From positions 1-45,518 of the forward strand of contig NZ_JAPZSU010000065.1 of assembly GCF_027531905.1 (NCBI RefSeq): a stretch of 45,518 nucleotides of DNA, read 5' to 3'. This document shows positions 8,240 through 18,183 of this stretch, one piece after another. The notes beneath the pieces are model-generated. The model made no database searches. It was not told the origin of the DNA and worked only from the letters and a program-made list of their open reading frames with translations. Made by a program: the position numbers and the translations under genes. Position 1 is the stretch's first letter. Each line of letters starts with the position of its first letter. Source of the DNA: Flavobacterium sp. (GTDB lineage: Bacteria; Bacteroidota; Bacteroidia; Flavobacteriales; Flavobacteriaceae).

Positions 8240-8247
8240 CAAATATA
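8240..8247 (-). promoter_or_regulatory. Probable -7 element of dnaN
   Basis: The minus strand reads TATATTTG, a perfect TAnnTTTG element, about 60 bases before the dnaN ATG. No convincing -33 TTG is present at the expected distance, so the call rests on the -7 box alone. Confidence 0.4.
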
Positions 8248-8286
8248 TCTTAAACTAGTTTATATTTTTATTTTTTTTATTAACAC

Positions 8287-9972
8287 TTAACGGGCATATT
8301 TGCGCTTGCGAAGATAGGTAAATAGTACCCCGAAAACGACTAAAATTAGAATTGGAAGCCCGATAGTTAAGACTTGGATGGAGGTGTAATTGGCATATAC
8401 TTTTTCTTTATCCAATAACGGAAGGTCTAAATCTTTGCTTCTAATGTTAATAAGTCCGCTATCATCTAATAAGTAATTTACACTATTCATCAGAAAATCT
8501 TTGTTATCATAGAGATTTCCTGAGCGTTGATCGTAGCCTAGCTCTACAGGAAGTTGGTTTTTATCCAATTGGTTGCGAAGAATATCGCCATCAGAGATGA
8601 CAATCATTTTGGTTGGCTTACTAATGGATTGAAAATTAGCTTGTTCAAAAGCTTTTATTCTATTCTCGAAAGCAGAATGAAAAGAACCTTCTAATAAAAC
8701 AGCCATCGGAATCCCGCCTGTATTGGGATAATCAGCAGGGCTTGTGGTTTCAGAAACTATGGATAAATTTATTGCTGTAGGTGTTCCTATTCGCTTAGAA
8801 TAAGGTGAGGATTGCAACAAAATTGTTTTTTTGATTCCATTTTTTAAAGTGTCTATGGCATTGGCAAAATCAAATTTGATACCTCCTAAGTTTTTTACAA
8901 TGGGATGCTTACTCGTTGGTGTCACTAATGGTGCGTACTTCCAATTGAATTGTTGAAAACGAGTGGCGCTACCTGGTTCTCCAGATGCCAATTGGATTGG
9001 ACTTCCTTGCTCGTCTTTTACCAAATCTGGGTTAACACGGATACCGTATTTAAAGAACATGTCATTTACATTCAGGTCTCTTGGGTAGGCAAGACTCGCT
9101 CCTGATGGATTGTAAAGGCTATCCATTTCTGCAACGACCTGATCGACTAACCAAATCGTTTTTCCGCCATTCATTAAGTATTGATCTAAAACTTGTTTTT
9201 CGCTTTCGCTAAAAGCTTCTGTAGGTTTAGCGATAACAGCTAAATCATATTCTTTTAGTGATGCTAAACTCCCTAAAGGATTTTTTGCTACTGAGTCAAG
9301 TGTGAAAGGGGCAATAAAATAACTGTCTCTCACTTGTAATAAAAACTTAGCAATAAAAGCTTCTTTTAGCTCTCCATTTCCTTTGATGATAGCGACTTTT
9401 TTCTGTTTGGCCTTCGTGATTTTATTAAAAGCATCTGAAAAGGAATATTCTAAATGCTGAACCGAACCTATTACTTTTTGAGTAGTTGACGTTCCCATTT
9501 GGTTTTTGAGTAAAGGAATGGAAACTTCCTTGTTGTCATAAGTGGCAATTGCCCAAGGAAAAACTAAGGCTTGGGATTGTTTTCCTTTGTCATCTACAGT
9601 AATGTTAATTGGGGTTAATCCTTTTTTGTACAAATCTTTAATGAGATCCATACTTTCTTCTTTATTTTCCATCGGATCAACAAATTCAAATACAATATTG
9701 CTATTGTAAGCCTGAAATTCTTCTAGAATTTGCTTGGTTTCTTGTTGCAAACGCTTGAATTCTGCAGGTAAATCTCCTTGCATGTACACTTTTACAGCTA
9801 ATGGATTCTTAACTTCTTTTAGAATGTGCAATGAAGTCGCAGAAAGAGTGTATCTTTTGTCTTTGGTCAAATCAAAACGGTAAAAGAAAAAAGAGCCTAT
9901 TACTTGCAAAGCCAGCAATACTGCAAAAATATAAAGGAGTTGAGTAAGATTATTTTTTTTAGAAGTCTTCAT
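8287..9972 (-). CDS. gldG: Gliding motility ABC transporter component GldG
   Basis: GldG works with GldF and the ATPase GldA in an ABC transporter needed for gliding in flavobacteria. GldA is not in this window. The 561 residues have one N-terminal membrane segment (about 12-30), a long periplasmic ABC_transp_aux-like domain with the family start YRFDLTKDKRYTLS, and a C-terminal membrane helix (about 533-553) followed by RKRKYAR. Its ATG overlaps the gldF stop codon (TAATG), which shows tight coupling. Length and topology match the known family. Confidence 0.95.
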   Translation of the reverse strand: MKTSKKNNLTQLLYIFAVLLALQVIGSFFFYRFDLTKDKRYTLSATSLHILKEVKNPLAVKVYMQGDLPAEFKRLQQETKQILEEFQAYNSNIVFEFVDPMENKEESMDLIKDLYKKGLTPINITVDDKGKQSQALVFPWAIATYDNKEVSIPLLKNQMGTSTTQKVIGSVQHLEYSFSDAFNKITKAKQKKVAIIKGNGELKEAFIAKFLLQVRDSYFIAPFTLDSVAKNPLGSLASLKEYDLAVIAKPTEAFSESEKQVLDQYLMNGGKTIWLVDQVVAEMDSLYNPSGASLAYPRDLNVNDMFFKYGIRVNPDLVKDEQGSPIQLASGEPGSATRFQQFNWKYAPLVTPTSKHPIVKNLGGIKFDFANAIDTLKNGIKKTILLQSSPYSKRIGTPTAINLSIVSETTSPADYPNTGGIPMAVLLEGSFHSAFENRIKAFEQANFQSISKPTKMIVISDGDILRNQLDKNQLPVELGYDQRSGNLYDNKDFLMNSVNYLLDDSGLINIRSKDLDLPLLDKEKVYANYTSIQVLTIGLPILILVVFGVLFTYLRKRKYAR

Positions 9973-10697
9973 TACGCTTTAAAAGATTTTAAGTTAAAAA
10001 CAGTAAAGGATAAAAATAAAATAGTTAGGCTGACAAAATAAAGAATGTCTCGAGTATCCAAAACGCCTCTACTCATACTTTTAAAGTGATCTTGCATCCC
10101 AAAAACTGTGATATAAGAACTCCATCCGTTAAAAACACTGGCCAATCCATCAAAACCAAAATAAAAAACAAAACACAAAAATACAGCGATGATAAACGCT
10201 ACAATTTGGTTTTCAGAAAGTGTAGAAGTAAAAATACCAATTGAGGTATAGCCACCAATTAAGAAAAGTAACCCAAAATAGGAACCAATGGTACTTCCCA
10301 TGTCAATATTACCTTCTGGAAAACCTAAACTAGAAATAATATAGACATAGAGTAAAGTGGGTAAAATGGCGAGTACAATCAAAAGTACCGCTCCAAAAAA
10401 TTTACCGCTTGTAATTTCCCAAATACTCAAGGGTTTGGTCAATAACAATTCTAAAGTACCTTGTTTTTTTTCATCCGAAAAACTTCGCATAGTCACTGCT
10501 GGAATTAAGAAAAGTAAAATCCATGGAGCCACAGTAAAAAAAGGTGTCATATCTGCAAAGCCCGAATTGAGAATGTTATAATCTCCTTCAAATACCCAAA
10601 GGAACAAACCATTGATAAGTAAAAACAAGGCGATGACCAAATAGCCCACTGGTGAGCCAAAAAAGGATTTTATTTCTCTAATTACGATTGATTTCAT
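9972..10697 (-). CDS. gldF: Gliding motility ABC transporter permease GldF
   Basis: A 241-residue ABC-2 type permease with six predicted membrane segments, starting with REIKSFFGSPVGYLV and carrying the motif SFSDEKKQGTLELLLTKPLS that is typical of ABC-2 permeases. It should form the channel of the GldAFG transporter in the inner membrane. It is the first gene of a two-gene operon with gldG, and the stop and start codons overlap by one base. The gene order gldF-gldG is the one known from Flavobacterium johnsoniae. Confidence 0.95.
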   Translation of the reverse strand: MKSIVIREIKSFFGSPVGYLVIALFLLINGLFLWVFEGDYNILNSGFADMTPFFTVAPWILLFLIPAVTMRSFSDEKKQGTLELLLTKPLSIWEITSGKFFGAVLLIVLAILPTLLYVYIISSLGFPEGNIDMGSTIGSYFGLLFLIGGYTSIGIFTSTLSENQIVAFIIAVFLCFVFYFGFDGLASVFNGWSSYITVFGMQDHFKSMSRGVLDTRDILYFVSLTILFLSFTVFNLKSFKA

Positions 10698-10765
10698 TTT
10701 TTAAATTTTTATTTCAATTGTTTAACGGTATAAGCGTTTATTGATGCTAGTTCAAACCAGAAAAT

Positions 10766-11062
10766 TTAAGCTAAACTTACTACTTTATCAACACTCCAAG
10801 CTTCAGGTTTGGCATTGAATAGTTTCTTGGTAAACGTCCAAACGTCATTAAATAAAGCCGATTGTCTGTAGTTTTCTAAATCAGCTTCAGTTTCCCAATA
10901 ACTGTAAGTGAAAAACACATTTTCATCGGATTTGTCTTGATACAATTCTAATAAACGATTCCCAGGCGCATTCCGAATTTGGTCTTTCATTACATCAAAA
11001 TTGGCCAAAAAAGCCGCTCGGTGTTCTGGATGAAAACTCAATTTTACGATTCGTACAAACAT
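10766..11062 (-). CDS. ABM-domain protein, putative quinol monooxygenase
   Basis: A 98-residue protein of the antibiotic biosynthesis monooxygenase (dimeric alpha-beta barrel) fold. Visible features are the opening VRIVKLSFHPEHRAAFLANF, the middle LLELYQDKSDENVFFTYSYWETEADLENY and a hydrophobic end. Family members act on quinones or as haem-degrading or signal-relay enzymes, and the substrate cannot be told from sequence. It sits 43 bases downstream of the SAM hydroxide adenosyltransferase gene on the same strand, so the two may share a transcript. Confidence 0.85.
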   Translation of the reverse strand: MFVRIVKLSFHPEHRAAFLANFDVMKDQIRNAPGNRLLELYQDKSDENVFFTYSYWETEADLENYRQSALFNDVWTFTKKLFNAKPEAWSVDKVVSLA

Positions 11063-11104
11063 GTAGATTTTTATATTAAATTTTAATGATTTCTGTGGTG
11101 AGTT

Positions 11105-11932
11105 TTATGAAAACTTGATGGTAATAGTGTCTCTATAATTTAATCCCAATAAACTGTGTGCTGATCCTACTTTTGAAGGGTTACTGCGATAGATGGCAAT
11201 TTCTAAATACCCAGCTTCGTTGAAAAGTGCCAGTTTTTCTCCTTCGTAATATTTCATTGGATATTTGTCTGAAACGGCAATTGACGAATAATTTGAGACG
11301 ATTGTTTTGATGCTTTTGGTTTTTAAAACAATCTCGAAATTTCGTCCTTTGGCAGCTTCTGTGAATTGAGTTTTGGTAATATTGGTCACCACATTGCCAA
11401 AATGATCGATGTACATTACAGAACCTGATAATTGATTCCCTTGATCGTTCAAGGCGACTTGCATTTCGGTTACTTCTTTAATGGATTGTATCTCTTTTCC
11501 AATCACATTTAATAATCCGCCATTAGCTAAGTGACAGGCCACTTGAACAAATACATCCAAATCTGATGCTCCATGATGTAAACGGTCATGGATATTGATA
11601 GCGACCATTTTTTGTGGTACTATTTTTTGACACAACATACTCAAAATACCATTATCGGCGGCAATGAAGTAATGGTCGTTCCATTGGATGGCAATATGTT
11701 GATTCTCTTTGTTTAATTCAATATCTACGCCAATTAGATGAACGGTTCCTTTGGGGAAACTGGCATAAGCAGCACTTAAAATATAACTGGCTTCAACGAT
11801 ATTGAATGGGTCAATTTCGTGAGATAAATCGATGATAGTTGTATTGGGATTTGTCGACATTATCTTACCTTTAAGAGCACCTACAAAGTAGTCTTTTAAG
11901 CCGTAATCGGTAGTAAGAGTAATTATTGACAT
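11105..11932 (-). CDS. SAM hydroxide adenosyltransferase (DUF62 family)
   Basis: Members of this family hydrolyse S-adenosyl-methionine to adenosine and methionine, and are related to fluorinase and chlorinase. The start SIITLTTDYGLKDYFVGALKG and the segment THHGASDLDVF-like (HHGASDLDVF here) are family hallmarks. An N-terminal substrate domain is followed by a C-terminal barrel from about residue 175. I chose the ATG at 11932 (275 residues) because the nine residues added by an upstream TTG are not family-like. It is divergent from phoH with about 110 bp between the two starts, so their promoters must be close or overlapping. Confidence 0.9.
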   Translation of the reverse strand: MSIITLTTDYGLKDYFVGALKGKIMSTNPNTTIIDLSHEIDPFNIVEASYILSAAYASFPKGTVHLIGVDIELNKENQHIAIQWNDHYFIAADNGILSMLCQKIVPQKMVAINIHDRLHHGASDLDVFVQVACHLANGGLLNVIGKEIQSIKEVTEMQVALNDQGNQLSGSVMYIDHFGNVVTNITKTQFTEAAKGRNFEIVLKTKSIKTIVSNYSSIAVSDKYPMKYYEGEKLALFNEAGYLEIAIYRSNPSKVGSAHSLLGLNYRDTITIKFS

Positions 11933-11976
11933 AATTTTGTTTATAACTATTTCGGGCAATTTAAAGCTATTTTGCT

Positions 11977-11984
11977 TAAATTTG
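11977..11984 (+). promoter_or_regulatory. Probable -7 element of phoH
   Basis: TAAATTTG matches TAnnTTTG on the plus strand. Transcription from it would begin near 11990, downstream of the TTG at 11972 but upstream of the TTG at 12041. This supports the shorter phoH product. No clear -33 TTG is visible. Confidence 0.4.
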
Positions 11985-12040
11985 AGATATGCAAAGCTAC
12001 TAATTTCAGCTATTATTTTTTAATTAAATACTACTCCATT

Positions 12041-12994
12041 TTGAACGAAAGAACCATTGAGTTAAACGACATCGCTCCGAAAGAGTTTTGGGGCGCTCAA
12101 GATACTCATCTTGAAATGATTAAAAAATATTATCCCAAGCTAAAAATAGTGGCTCGTGGGTCTACTCTGAAAGCTTTTGGGGAAAAAGAAGTTCTGGATG
12201 AATTTGAAAAACAATTCCAAAGACTGATGTTGCATTTTACTAGATACAACAATATCGATTTGAATGTGATTGAAAGAGTGATTATGAACGACGCTCAAGA
12301 CAATCGAAAAATGGCTGATTACGACAAAATTCTAGTACATGGAGTAGGTGGCAAGATTATCAAAGCCATGACGCCAAACCAGCAATTGTTGGTAGATACC
12401 TTAAATAAAAACGATATGGTATTTGCAGTTGGTCCTGCAGGAACTGGGAAAACCTATACAGGTGTGGCCATGGCAGTAAAGGCTTTAAAAGAAAAACAAG
12501 TCAAAAAAATCATATTGACACGACCTGCCGTAGAAGCAGGTGAAAATTTAGGTTTTTTGCCTGGGGATATGAAGGAAAAGCTGGATCCGTACATGCAACC
12601 TTTATATGATGCGCTTCGAGATATGTTGCCTAATGAAAAATTAGAGGACTATATCACTAAAGGAATCATTCAAATTGCACCGTTGGCTTTTATGAGAGGT
12701 AGAACCTTAGATCATGCTTTTGTCATTTTGGATGAAGCACAAAACACCACACACTCACAAATGAAGATGTTTCTAACACGTATGGGAAAATGTGCTAAGT
12801 TCATGATTACTGGAGATCCGGGACAAGTTGATTTACCTAGAAGAACCATTTCGGGACTTAAAGAAGCTTTATTAGTTTTGAAAGATATAGAAGGCATTGG
12901 AATCATCTATTTGGATGACAAAGATATCGTTCGTCATCGTTTGGTTAAAAAAGTAATCGATGCTTACAAACAGATTGAGAATAATGATTATTAG
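12041..12994 (+). CDS. PhoH-family ATPase
   Basis: A cytoplasmic P-loop ATPase of the PhoH (YbeZ-like) family, often linked to RNA metabolism and ribosome biogenesis. It has Walker A GPAGTGKT and Walker B FVILDEAQN, preceded by an N-terminal KH-like region (GAQDTHLEMIKKYYPKLKIVARG). I place the start at the TTG of 12041, giving about 317 residues beginning NERTIELNDIAPKEFWG, because the family starts here. An upstream TTG at 11972 is in frame, but the extra 23 residues look non-conserved and would lie before the probable transcription start. A stem-loop follows the gene. Function is certain only at family level. Confidence 0.93.
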   Translation: MNERTIELNDIAPKEFWGAQDTHLEMIKKYYPKLKIVARGSTLKAFGEKEVLDEFEKQFQRLMLHFTRYNNIDLNVIERVIMNDAQDNRKMADYDKILVHGVGGKIIKAMTPNQQLLVDTLNKNDMVFAVGPAGTGKTYTGVAMAVKALKEKQVKKIILTRPAVEAGENLGFLPGDMKEKLDPYMQPLYDALRDMLPNEKLEDYITKGIIQIAPLAFMRGRTLDHAFVILDEAQNTTHSQMKMFLTRMGKCAKFMITGDPGQVDLPRRTISGLKEALLVLKDIEGIGIIYLDDKDIVRHRLVKKVIDAYKQIENNDY

Positions 12995-13010
12995 CTTTTA
13001 AATTTAGTTA

Positions 13011-13062
13011 AACAAGCGAAAAGAATTTGCCAGTTTTAAGCGGTTCTTTTCGCTTTGTTATT
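13011..13062 (+). terminator. Probable terminator of phoH
   Basis: AACAAGCGAAAAGAA (13011-13025) pairs with TTCTTTTCGCTTTGTT (13044-13059) with a single bulge. It lies between the phoH stop and the HAD phosphatase start. Confidence 0.6.
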
Positions 13063-13094
13063 TATTCAAAAAAAAGGAAGAAGAGGGATTTATA

Positions 13095-13907
13095 ATGAAG
13101 GATATGCACTCAAACATCAAAGTAATAGTTTCTGATCTAGACGGAACATTACTCAATTCAAATCACGAAATTACAGCCGAAACCAAAGCAGTTTTTGATC
13201 AATTGCATCAAAAAGGATATCTAATTATCATAGCTACTGGCAGACACCACCTTGACGCAAAGGCAATTATCAAAGGATTAAATATTCCGGTCTACCTTGT
13301 CACTTCAAATGGTGCTAGAATTCATGCTCCCAATAATGAACTTTTGTTTGCTTTTGATATCAAAAGTGAAATCGTTGCTTCTGTTTTTCAATTAGATATT
13401 GATTCTACTATTACTACCGTACTTTTCAAAGAGAAAGTTTGGTTAACATCCAAAACGAATAAGAAAATCAATAGTTTTCAGCGGGATTTGTCTTATCCTC
13501 CAGAAGTGGTTGATTTCAATAGCTTAACAGATTATAGTGCAATAAAGCTATTTTTTACGCACGATAGTCACGAAGTGTTACAAGACTTAAAAGATCAAAT
13601 TCTAGAGCATCATTCGGAGTATCTTTCTCATGCTTTCAGTTTGCCTTTTTGCTTAGAGTTCATGGATAAGTCGGTAGACAAAAGTGTCGCCATTGAAAAA
13701 ATAGTAAATAGAGAAGGTTACTCTCTTAACAATGCCATTGCTTTTGGAGACGGATTTAATGATGAAAGAATGCTGGCTGCTGTAGCCAAAGGGGTAATCA
13801 TGCAAAATGCTCCGGATACTTTAAAAGACAAATTGCAACATTTAGAAGTAATAGCTTCTAATAATGACAATGCGGTAGCCACTTACCTCGCTCAAAATAT
13901 TTTATAG
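13095..13907 (+). CDS. Cof-type HAD-superfamily phosphatase
   Basis: A 270-residue HAD hydrolase with a C2B-type cap (Cof / YbiV-like). Motif I is SDLDGTLL with D14 and D16, motif II is IATGR, and motif IV is IAFGDGFNDERML. Such enzymes dephosphorylate small phosphorylated metabolites, and the substrate is not evident. The start at 13095 gives MKDMHSN, and the ATG three codons later is equally possible. It is followed after 42 bp by the DUF502 gene and may be co-transcribed with it. Confidence 0.92.
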   Translation: MKDMHSNIKVIVSDLDGTLLNSNHEITAETKAVFDQLHQKGYLIIIATGRHHLDAKAIIKGLNIPVYLVTSNGARIHAPNNELLFAFDIKSEIVASVFQLDIDSTITTVLFKEKVWLTSKTNKKINSFQRDLSYPPEVVDFNSLTDYSAIKLFFTHDSHEVLQDLKDQILEHHSEYLSHAFSLPFCLEFMDKSVDKSVAIEKIVNREGYSLNNAIAFGDGFNDERMLAAVAKGVIMQNAPDTLKDKLQHLEVIASNNDNAVATYLAQNIL

Positions 13908-13949
13908 AAAAATATCAAATAATTTAACTAGTAACAAATTTTTTATCAC

Positions 13950-14558
13950 ATGGAAAAACTTATTGATAATTGCAAAAATAATTTATTTGCTGGAGTTTTA
14001 TTTTTATTACCATTATTTGTTTTAATGATTATCGTTCAAAAAACTTTTGGTTTCTTTGCTAAGTTCGGTAGTGGAATGGCTAAGTTTTTAGGCTTGGATA
14101 CAATTTTAGGAAAAAACATGGCTAATATTTTTGGTGTTCTTTTTCTTTTTTCTTTTCTGCTTATTTGTGGCTTTTTGGTACGGTTGAGCTTCTTTAAACG
14201 TATTAGTGATTCTATTGATAAAAAGTTAAAGATTTATCTACCAGGATATGAAAAACACAAAGAGATGGCTAAGCAAAAGTTAATAAATGAAGATAAAAAT
14301 GAAGAAACGCCGATAATACCTGAAAAGATACCTGTTTTGTTTCAATTTAATGGAAGTTGGATCCCCGCATTTTTAAAAGAAAAGAATGATAATGGTGAGG
14401 TAATTGTATATTTTTCGAATGCTAGTGTCTTTTCAGAAACTGGTTTTTGTCTCACTTCAATAGAAAATATTAGAACATTGAATTCGGTTACCGAAGAAGA
14501 ATTTATCAAGTCGATTAATGCAAACGGCGAAGGATTTTTAGAATTAATTAAAAAATAA
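13950..14558 (+). CDS. DUF502-family inner membrane protein
   Basis: A 202-residue protein with two strong membrane segments (about 12-36 and 55-78) bracketing an FGFFAKFGSGMA-type stretch. A soluble domain follows, with LFQFNGSWIPAFLKEKNDNGEVIVYFSNA, which fits the DUF502 family. The role is unknown. The stop is five bases before the start of the S9 peptidase gene, so these two are almost certainly in one transcript. Confidence 0.8.
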   Translation: MEKLIDNCKNNLFAGVLFLLPLFVLMIIVQKTFGFFAKFGSGMAKFLGLDTILGKNMANIFGVLFLFSFLLICGFLVRLSFFKRISDSIDKKLKIYLPGYEKHKEMAKQKLINEDKNEETPIIPEKIPVLFQFNGSWIPAFLKEKNDNGEVIVYFSNASVFSETGFCLTSIENIRTLNSVTEEEFIKSINANGEGFLELIKK

Positions 14559-14563
14559 AACAA

Positions 14564-16921
14564 ATGATTAAAAAAAAATGGCCCCTCTTTTTACTTTTAA
14601 CCGCTTTCATCGGATATAACCAATCACTTAAGTTAGAAGAAATCATGAAAGGAAATGATTTCATTGGCTGGCAACCCGAAAACCCTCGTTGGTCAGTAGA
14701 TGGTCAAAAAGTTTTTTTTGAATGGAATCCCGACAAAGAATGGGGAGCAAGTACGTATTTTTGGCAAAAAGGAGCCACAGCACCAAAATTGGCTACACCT
14801 GAAGAAGCTGCTTTCTCTCGATACAATATCAAAATCAACAAGAGTGGTACTGTCGGATATTATAGCAACAAAGGTGCTATTTTTTCTTATAGTATTAAAG
14901 ATAAAGTGACCAAAAAAATATATGCTACTACTGCTTCTATCACTAATTTAGAGTTAGGAAGTAAAGAAGGAGTTTTGTTTTTTGGACAAAATGATAATTT
15001 GATGCAGTTCGACACCAAAGCAGGGACGTTACTTCAGATGACTAATTTCAAAAAAGGGACTTCAAAACCCAAAAAGGAGGAAGAAAAATCATTTTTGAAA
15101 ACACAACAAACCGAGTTATTTCAATTTATTAGAGACCAAGAAGCCAAAAAGAAGTGGAATGCAGATCGAGCCAAGGCCATTAAATCTGATTTCCCTAAAG
15201 AATATTTGTACGGCGAAGATGATTTGGGAGCTTTCAAGATGAGCCCTGATGGAAGGTTTGCTACTTTTAGACTGACACAAGAAGCGAAAAATAAAAGCGA
15301 AAAAATGGAAGTTTTTATCACTGCTGACGGTTATAACCAATGGCCAGATACCAAAGAGAAAGTATCTGTCAAAAACTTAGTAAATTCTAAAATGGGAATT
15401 TATAATGTAGCCAAAGACACGGTATATATGATTAATTTTTCAAAATTATCGCATATCAAAGAGCAACCAGAATATTATGCGTTATATGATAATCTGAAAA
15501 AGAAAGACAAAGAAGAAAAATTAATTATTGCACAAGAGCCAGTCTACAACGAAACGGGTTCCTTTGCGGTGGTAGAAATCCGAAGCCAAGACAACAAAGA
15601 GCGTTGGTTGGTAAATCTCAATCTAGAAAACGGTACTTTCGAAGAAATAGATCATCAACATGACGAGGCTTGGATTGGCGGACCTGGCATTCCTTCCTAT
15701 TCATTTGGTTCGGGGAATTTGGGCTTTTTGTATGACAATGAAACCATTTATTTCCAATCTGAAGCTACGGGTTTTTCTCATTTGTATACCTATAATTTGA
15801 AGACAAAAAAGAAAACACAAGTAACAACTGGCAAATGGGAAGTTCGTGACGTTACCTTGTCAAAAGATAAGAAAACATTCTATTTGTCGACCAATACTAC
15901 GCATCCTGGAAATCGTGAGTTTTATAAATTGAATGTCAATGATACCGTTCTGCAACCAATATTGACTGCCGATGGAGCGCATGAAGTAAGTATGTCTCCT
16001 GATGAAGCTACATTATTGGTTCGTTATTCTTATAAAGATAAACCATGGGAATTGTACGTAGCTTCTAATGTAAAAAACGCAAAGCTTAGTCCTATTACAA
16101 GCTCAACATCAGAAGCTTTCAAAAGCTACAAATGGAGAAAACCAGAAGTGATTACCTATAAAGCACAAGACGGGGCTACCGTTTATGCAAGAGTGTACCA
16201 GCCAGAAGAAGCTAAAGCAAATAAAGCAGCAGTAATTTTTGTACATGGTGCTGGGTATTTGCAAAATGCTCACAATTATTGGAGTAATTATCATAGAGAA
16301 TTTATGTTTCACAATTTGTTAACCGACTTAGGTTACACCGTATTGGATATAGACTATAGGGGTAGTGATGGGTATGGAAGAGAGGTAAGAACGGGTATTT
16401 ATCGTTTTATGGGAGGAAAAGACCTTTCAGATCATATAGATGGAAAAAAAGTATTGGTAGACAAATACGGAATTGACCCAAACAGGGTAGGGATTTATGG
16501 CGGATCTTATGGTGGTTTTATTACTTTGATGGCGATGCTAACGACTCCAAAAGAATTTGCCTCTGGAGCAGCTTTACGTTCTGTAACCGATTGGGCACAT
16601 TACAATCATGGCTATACGGGTAATATTTTGAATTTCCCTGAAACGGATCCTATTGCGTTTCAAAAAAGCTCTCCAATATATTACGCAGACAAATTGGAAG
16701 GAAATCTGTTAATGCTTCACGGAATGGTTGATGATAATGTAGAATACAAAGATATTGTTCGTATTTCTCAACGTTTTATCGAACTAGGAAAGAAGAATTG
16801 GAGCTTGGCTTCATTTCCAGTCGAAGCTCATGGATTTAGAGAAACTTATTCTTGGATAGACGAGTACAGTAGAATTTTGCAATTGTTCGAATCAACCATC
16901 GGAAAAAAAGAGACCAAGTAA
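14564..16921 (+). CDS. S9 family prolyl oligopeptidase (DPP IV-like)
   Basis: A 785-residue exported serine peptidase. A signal peptide (about 1-20) is followed by a beta-propeller DPPIV_N domain to about residue 525 and an alpha/beta-hydrolase domain. The triad is visible: S648 in GGSYGG, D724 in HGMVDDNV and H756 in VEAHGF. The oxyanion tyrosine context [11 protein letters not shown] is also present. It should cleave peptides after proline or alanine in the periplasm or at the cell surface, for nutrient use. It is tightly spaced behind the DUF502 gene, and purC follows with its own promoter. Confidence 0.95.
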   Translation: MIKKKWPLFLLLTAFIGYNQSLKLEEIMKGNDFIGWQPENPRWSVDGQKVFFEWNPDKEWGASTYFWQKGATAPKLATPEEAAFSRYNIKINKSGTVGYYSNKGAIFSYSIKDKVTKKIYATTASITNLELGSKEGVLFFGQNDNLMQFDTKAGTLLQMTNFKKGTSKPKKEEEKSFLKTQQTELFQFIRDQEAKKKWNADRAKAIKSDFPKEYLYGEDDLGAFKMSPDGRFATFRLTQEAKNKSEKMEVFITADGYNQWPDTKEKVSVKNLVNSKMGIYNVAKDTVYMINFSKLSHIKEQPEYYALYDNLKKKDKEEKLIIAQEPVYNETGSFAVVEIRSQDNKERWLVNLNLENGTFEEIDHQHDEAWIGGPGIPSYSFGSGNLGFLYDNETIYFQSEATGFSHLYTYNLKTKKKTQVTTGKWEVRDVTLSKDKKTFYLSTNTTHPGNREFYKLNVNDTVLQPILTADGAHEVSMSPDEATLLVRYSYKDKPWELYVASNVKNAKLSPITSSTSEAFKSYKWRKPEVITYKAQDGATVYARVYQPEEAKANKAAVIFVHGAGYLQNAHNYWSNYHREFMFHNLLTDLGYTVLDIDYRGSDGYGREVRTGIYRFMGGKDLSDHIDGKKVLVDKYGIDPNRVGIYGGSYGGFITLMAMLTTPKEFASGAALRSVTDWAHYNHGYTGNILNFPETDPIAFQKSSPIYYADKLEGNLLMLHGMVDDNVEYKDIVRISQRFIELGKKNWSLASFPVEAHGFRETYSWIDEYSRILQLFESTIGKKETK

Positions 16922-16939
16922 ATTATACCAACGCTTTTC

Positions 16940-16971
16940 TTTGCTTCCTCCTAGAAATAGTTTTAAATTTG
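16940..16971 (+). promoter_or_regulatory. purC promoter
   Basis: TTG at 16941-16943 and TAAATTTG at 16964-16971 are separated by 20 bases, matching the flavobacterial TTG-N17-23-TAnnTTTG consensus. The purC ATG at 17004 lies about 25 nt after the expected start of transcription. This also excludes the in-frame TTG at 16941 as the translation start. Confidence 0.7.
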
Positions 16972-17003
16972 CAATCTTAAAAAAACACACAACTAACAAC
17001 ACA

Positions 17004-17954
17004 ATGAGTACAACGATTACGACTACCAATTTTAATTTTCCGAATCAAAAATCCGTTTATCGCGGTAAAGTTCGTGAAGTATACAATATAAACGATGAAC
17101 TTTTAGTAATGGTCGCTACAGATAGACTCTCAGCATTCGATGTAGTATTGCCTAAAGGGATTCCATACAAAGGACAAATTCTAAATCAAATTGCTACTAA
17201 GTTCATGGAGTTGACTAAAGACATTGTTCCAAATTGGTTAGTGGCTACTCCAGACCCAAGCGTAGCTGTTGGTCATCTGTGTACTCCTTTTAAAGTAGAA
17301 ATGGTAATCAGAGGATACCTATCGGGTCACGCCGCTCGTGAGTATGCCGCTGGTAAAAGAACTCTTTGTGGAGTAACAATGGCAGAAGGACTCAAAGAGA
17401 ACGATAAGTTCCCTGAACCTATAATTACGCCAACAACAAAAGCAGATAACGGTGAACACGATGCTGATATATCAAGAGAAGCTATCTTGTCAAATGGTAT
17501 TGTGACCGAGGAAGATTATCTTGTATTAGAAAATTATACACGTGCATTGTTTCAACGTGGTACTGAAATTGCCGCTAGTCGTGGATTGATTTTAGTGGAT
17601 ACCAAATATGAGTTTGGTAAAACCAAAGAGGGACAAATTGTTTTAATAGATGAAATTCATACGCCAGATTCTTCTCGTTACTTTTATACTGAAGGCTACC
17701 AAGAACGACAGGAAAAAGGGGAAGAACAAAAGCAATTATCTAAAGAGTTTGTGCGTCGTTGGTTGATTGAAAATGGTTTTCAAGGTAAGGAAGGACAGCA
17801 AATCCCAGAAATGACAGAGGAATACATCGAATCAGTTTCTGATCGTTACATTGAATTGTATGAAAATATTATTGGCGAAAAGTTTGTGAAAGCTGATATT
17901 ACAAATATAAATGAACGTATCGAAAACAATGTTTTGGAGTATCTAAAAGGATAA
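17004..17954 (+). CDS. purC: SAICAR synthase (phosphoribosylaminoimidazole-succinocarboxamide synthase)
   Basis: PurC joins aspartate to CAIR with ATP, a late step of purine nucleotide synthesis. The 316 residues hold the family signatures [28 protein letters not shown], the substrate-binding [16 protein letters not shown], and [12 protein letters not shown] / [13 protein letters not shown] near the active site. This is the longer, eukaryote-like or Bacteroidetes class of about 310 residues. The ATG at 17004 was preferred because upstream sequence holds the promoter. The gene is monocistronic, ended by a clear terminator. Confidence 0.97.
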   Translation: MSTTITTTNFNFPNQKSVYRGKVREVYNINDELLVMVATDRLSAFDVVLPKGIPYKGQILNQIATKFMELTKDIVPNWLVATPDPSVAVGHLCTPFKVEMVIRGYLSGHAAREYAAGKRTLCGVTMAEGLKENDKFPEPIITPTTKADNGEHDADISREAILSNGIVTEEDYLVLENYTRALFQRGTEIAASRGLILVDTKYEFGKTKEGQIVLIDEIHTPDSSRYFYTEGYQERQEKGEEQKQLSKEFVRRWLIENGFQGKEGQQIPEMTEEYIESVSDRYIELYENIIGEKFVKADITNINERIENNVLEYLKG

Positions 17955-17978
17955 AACGAGACTAAAACATATTATTTA

Positions 17979-18014
17979 AAACCTCATATTATGAAAATAG
18001 TATGAGGTTTTTTT
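17979..18014 (+). terminator. Intrinsic terminator of purC
   Basis: AAACCTCATA (17979-17988) pairs perfectly with TATGAGGTTT (18001-18010), followed by a run of T. Confidence 0.85.
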
Positions 18015-18121
18015 GTTTGTAAATACTTCAATTTCCTTGTTTTAGGGGGTTATCCTTTGTGTTTTGTTAATTATTTGTTAAATATAAGTACTATGCAAAA
18101 CAAGATACTGTTTAAAAGATA

Positions 18122-18129
18122 TATATTTG
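18122..18129 (+). promoter_or_regulatory. -7 element of the LDFNW-repeat gene
   Basis: TATATTTG is a perfect TAnnTTTG element 54 bases before the ATG at 18184. No good -33 TTG was found. Confidence 0.45.
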
Positions 18130-18183
18130 CATAGGATATTATTATTTAAAACAACAAATTAAAAAACTAAAAAAATAAAAATC

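Noticed and set aside
11933..11976. Longer starts for both the SAM hydroxide adenosyltransferase and phoH genes
   Set aside because: Both would use TTG, overlap the probable phoH promoter and add residues unlike the families.
18040..18056. TTTTAGGGGGTTATCC as a second copy of the mnmE G-rich repeat
   Set aside because: Only a short G-run is shared; the rest of the word and the inverted half are missing.
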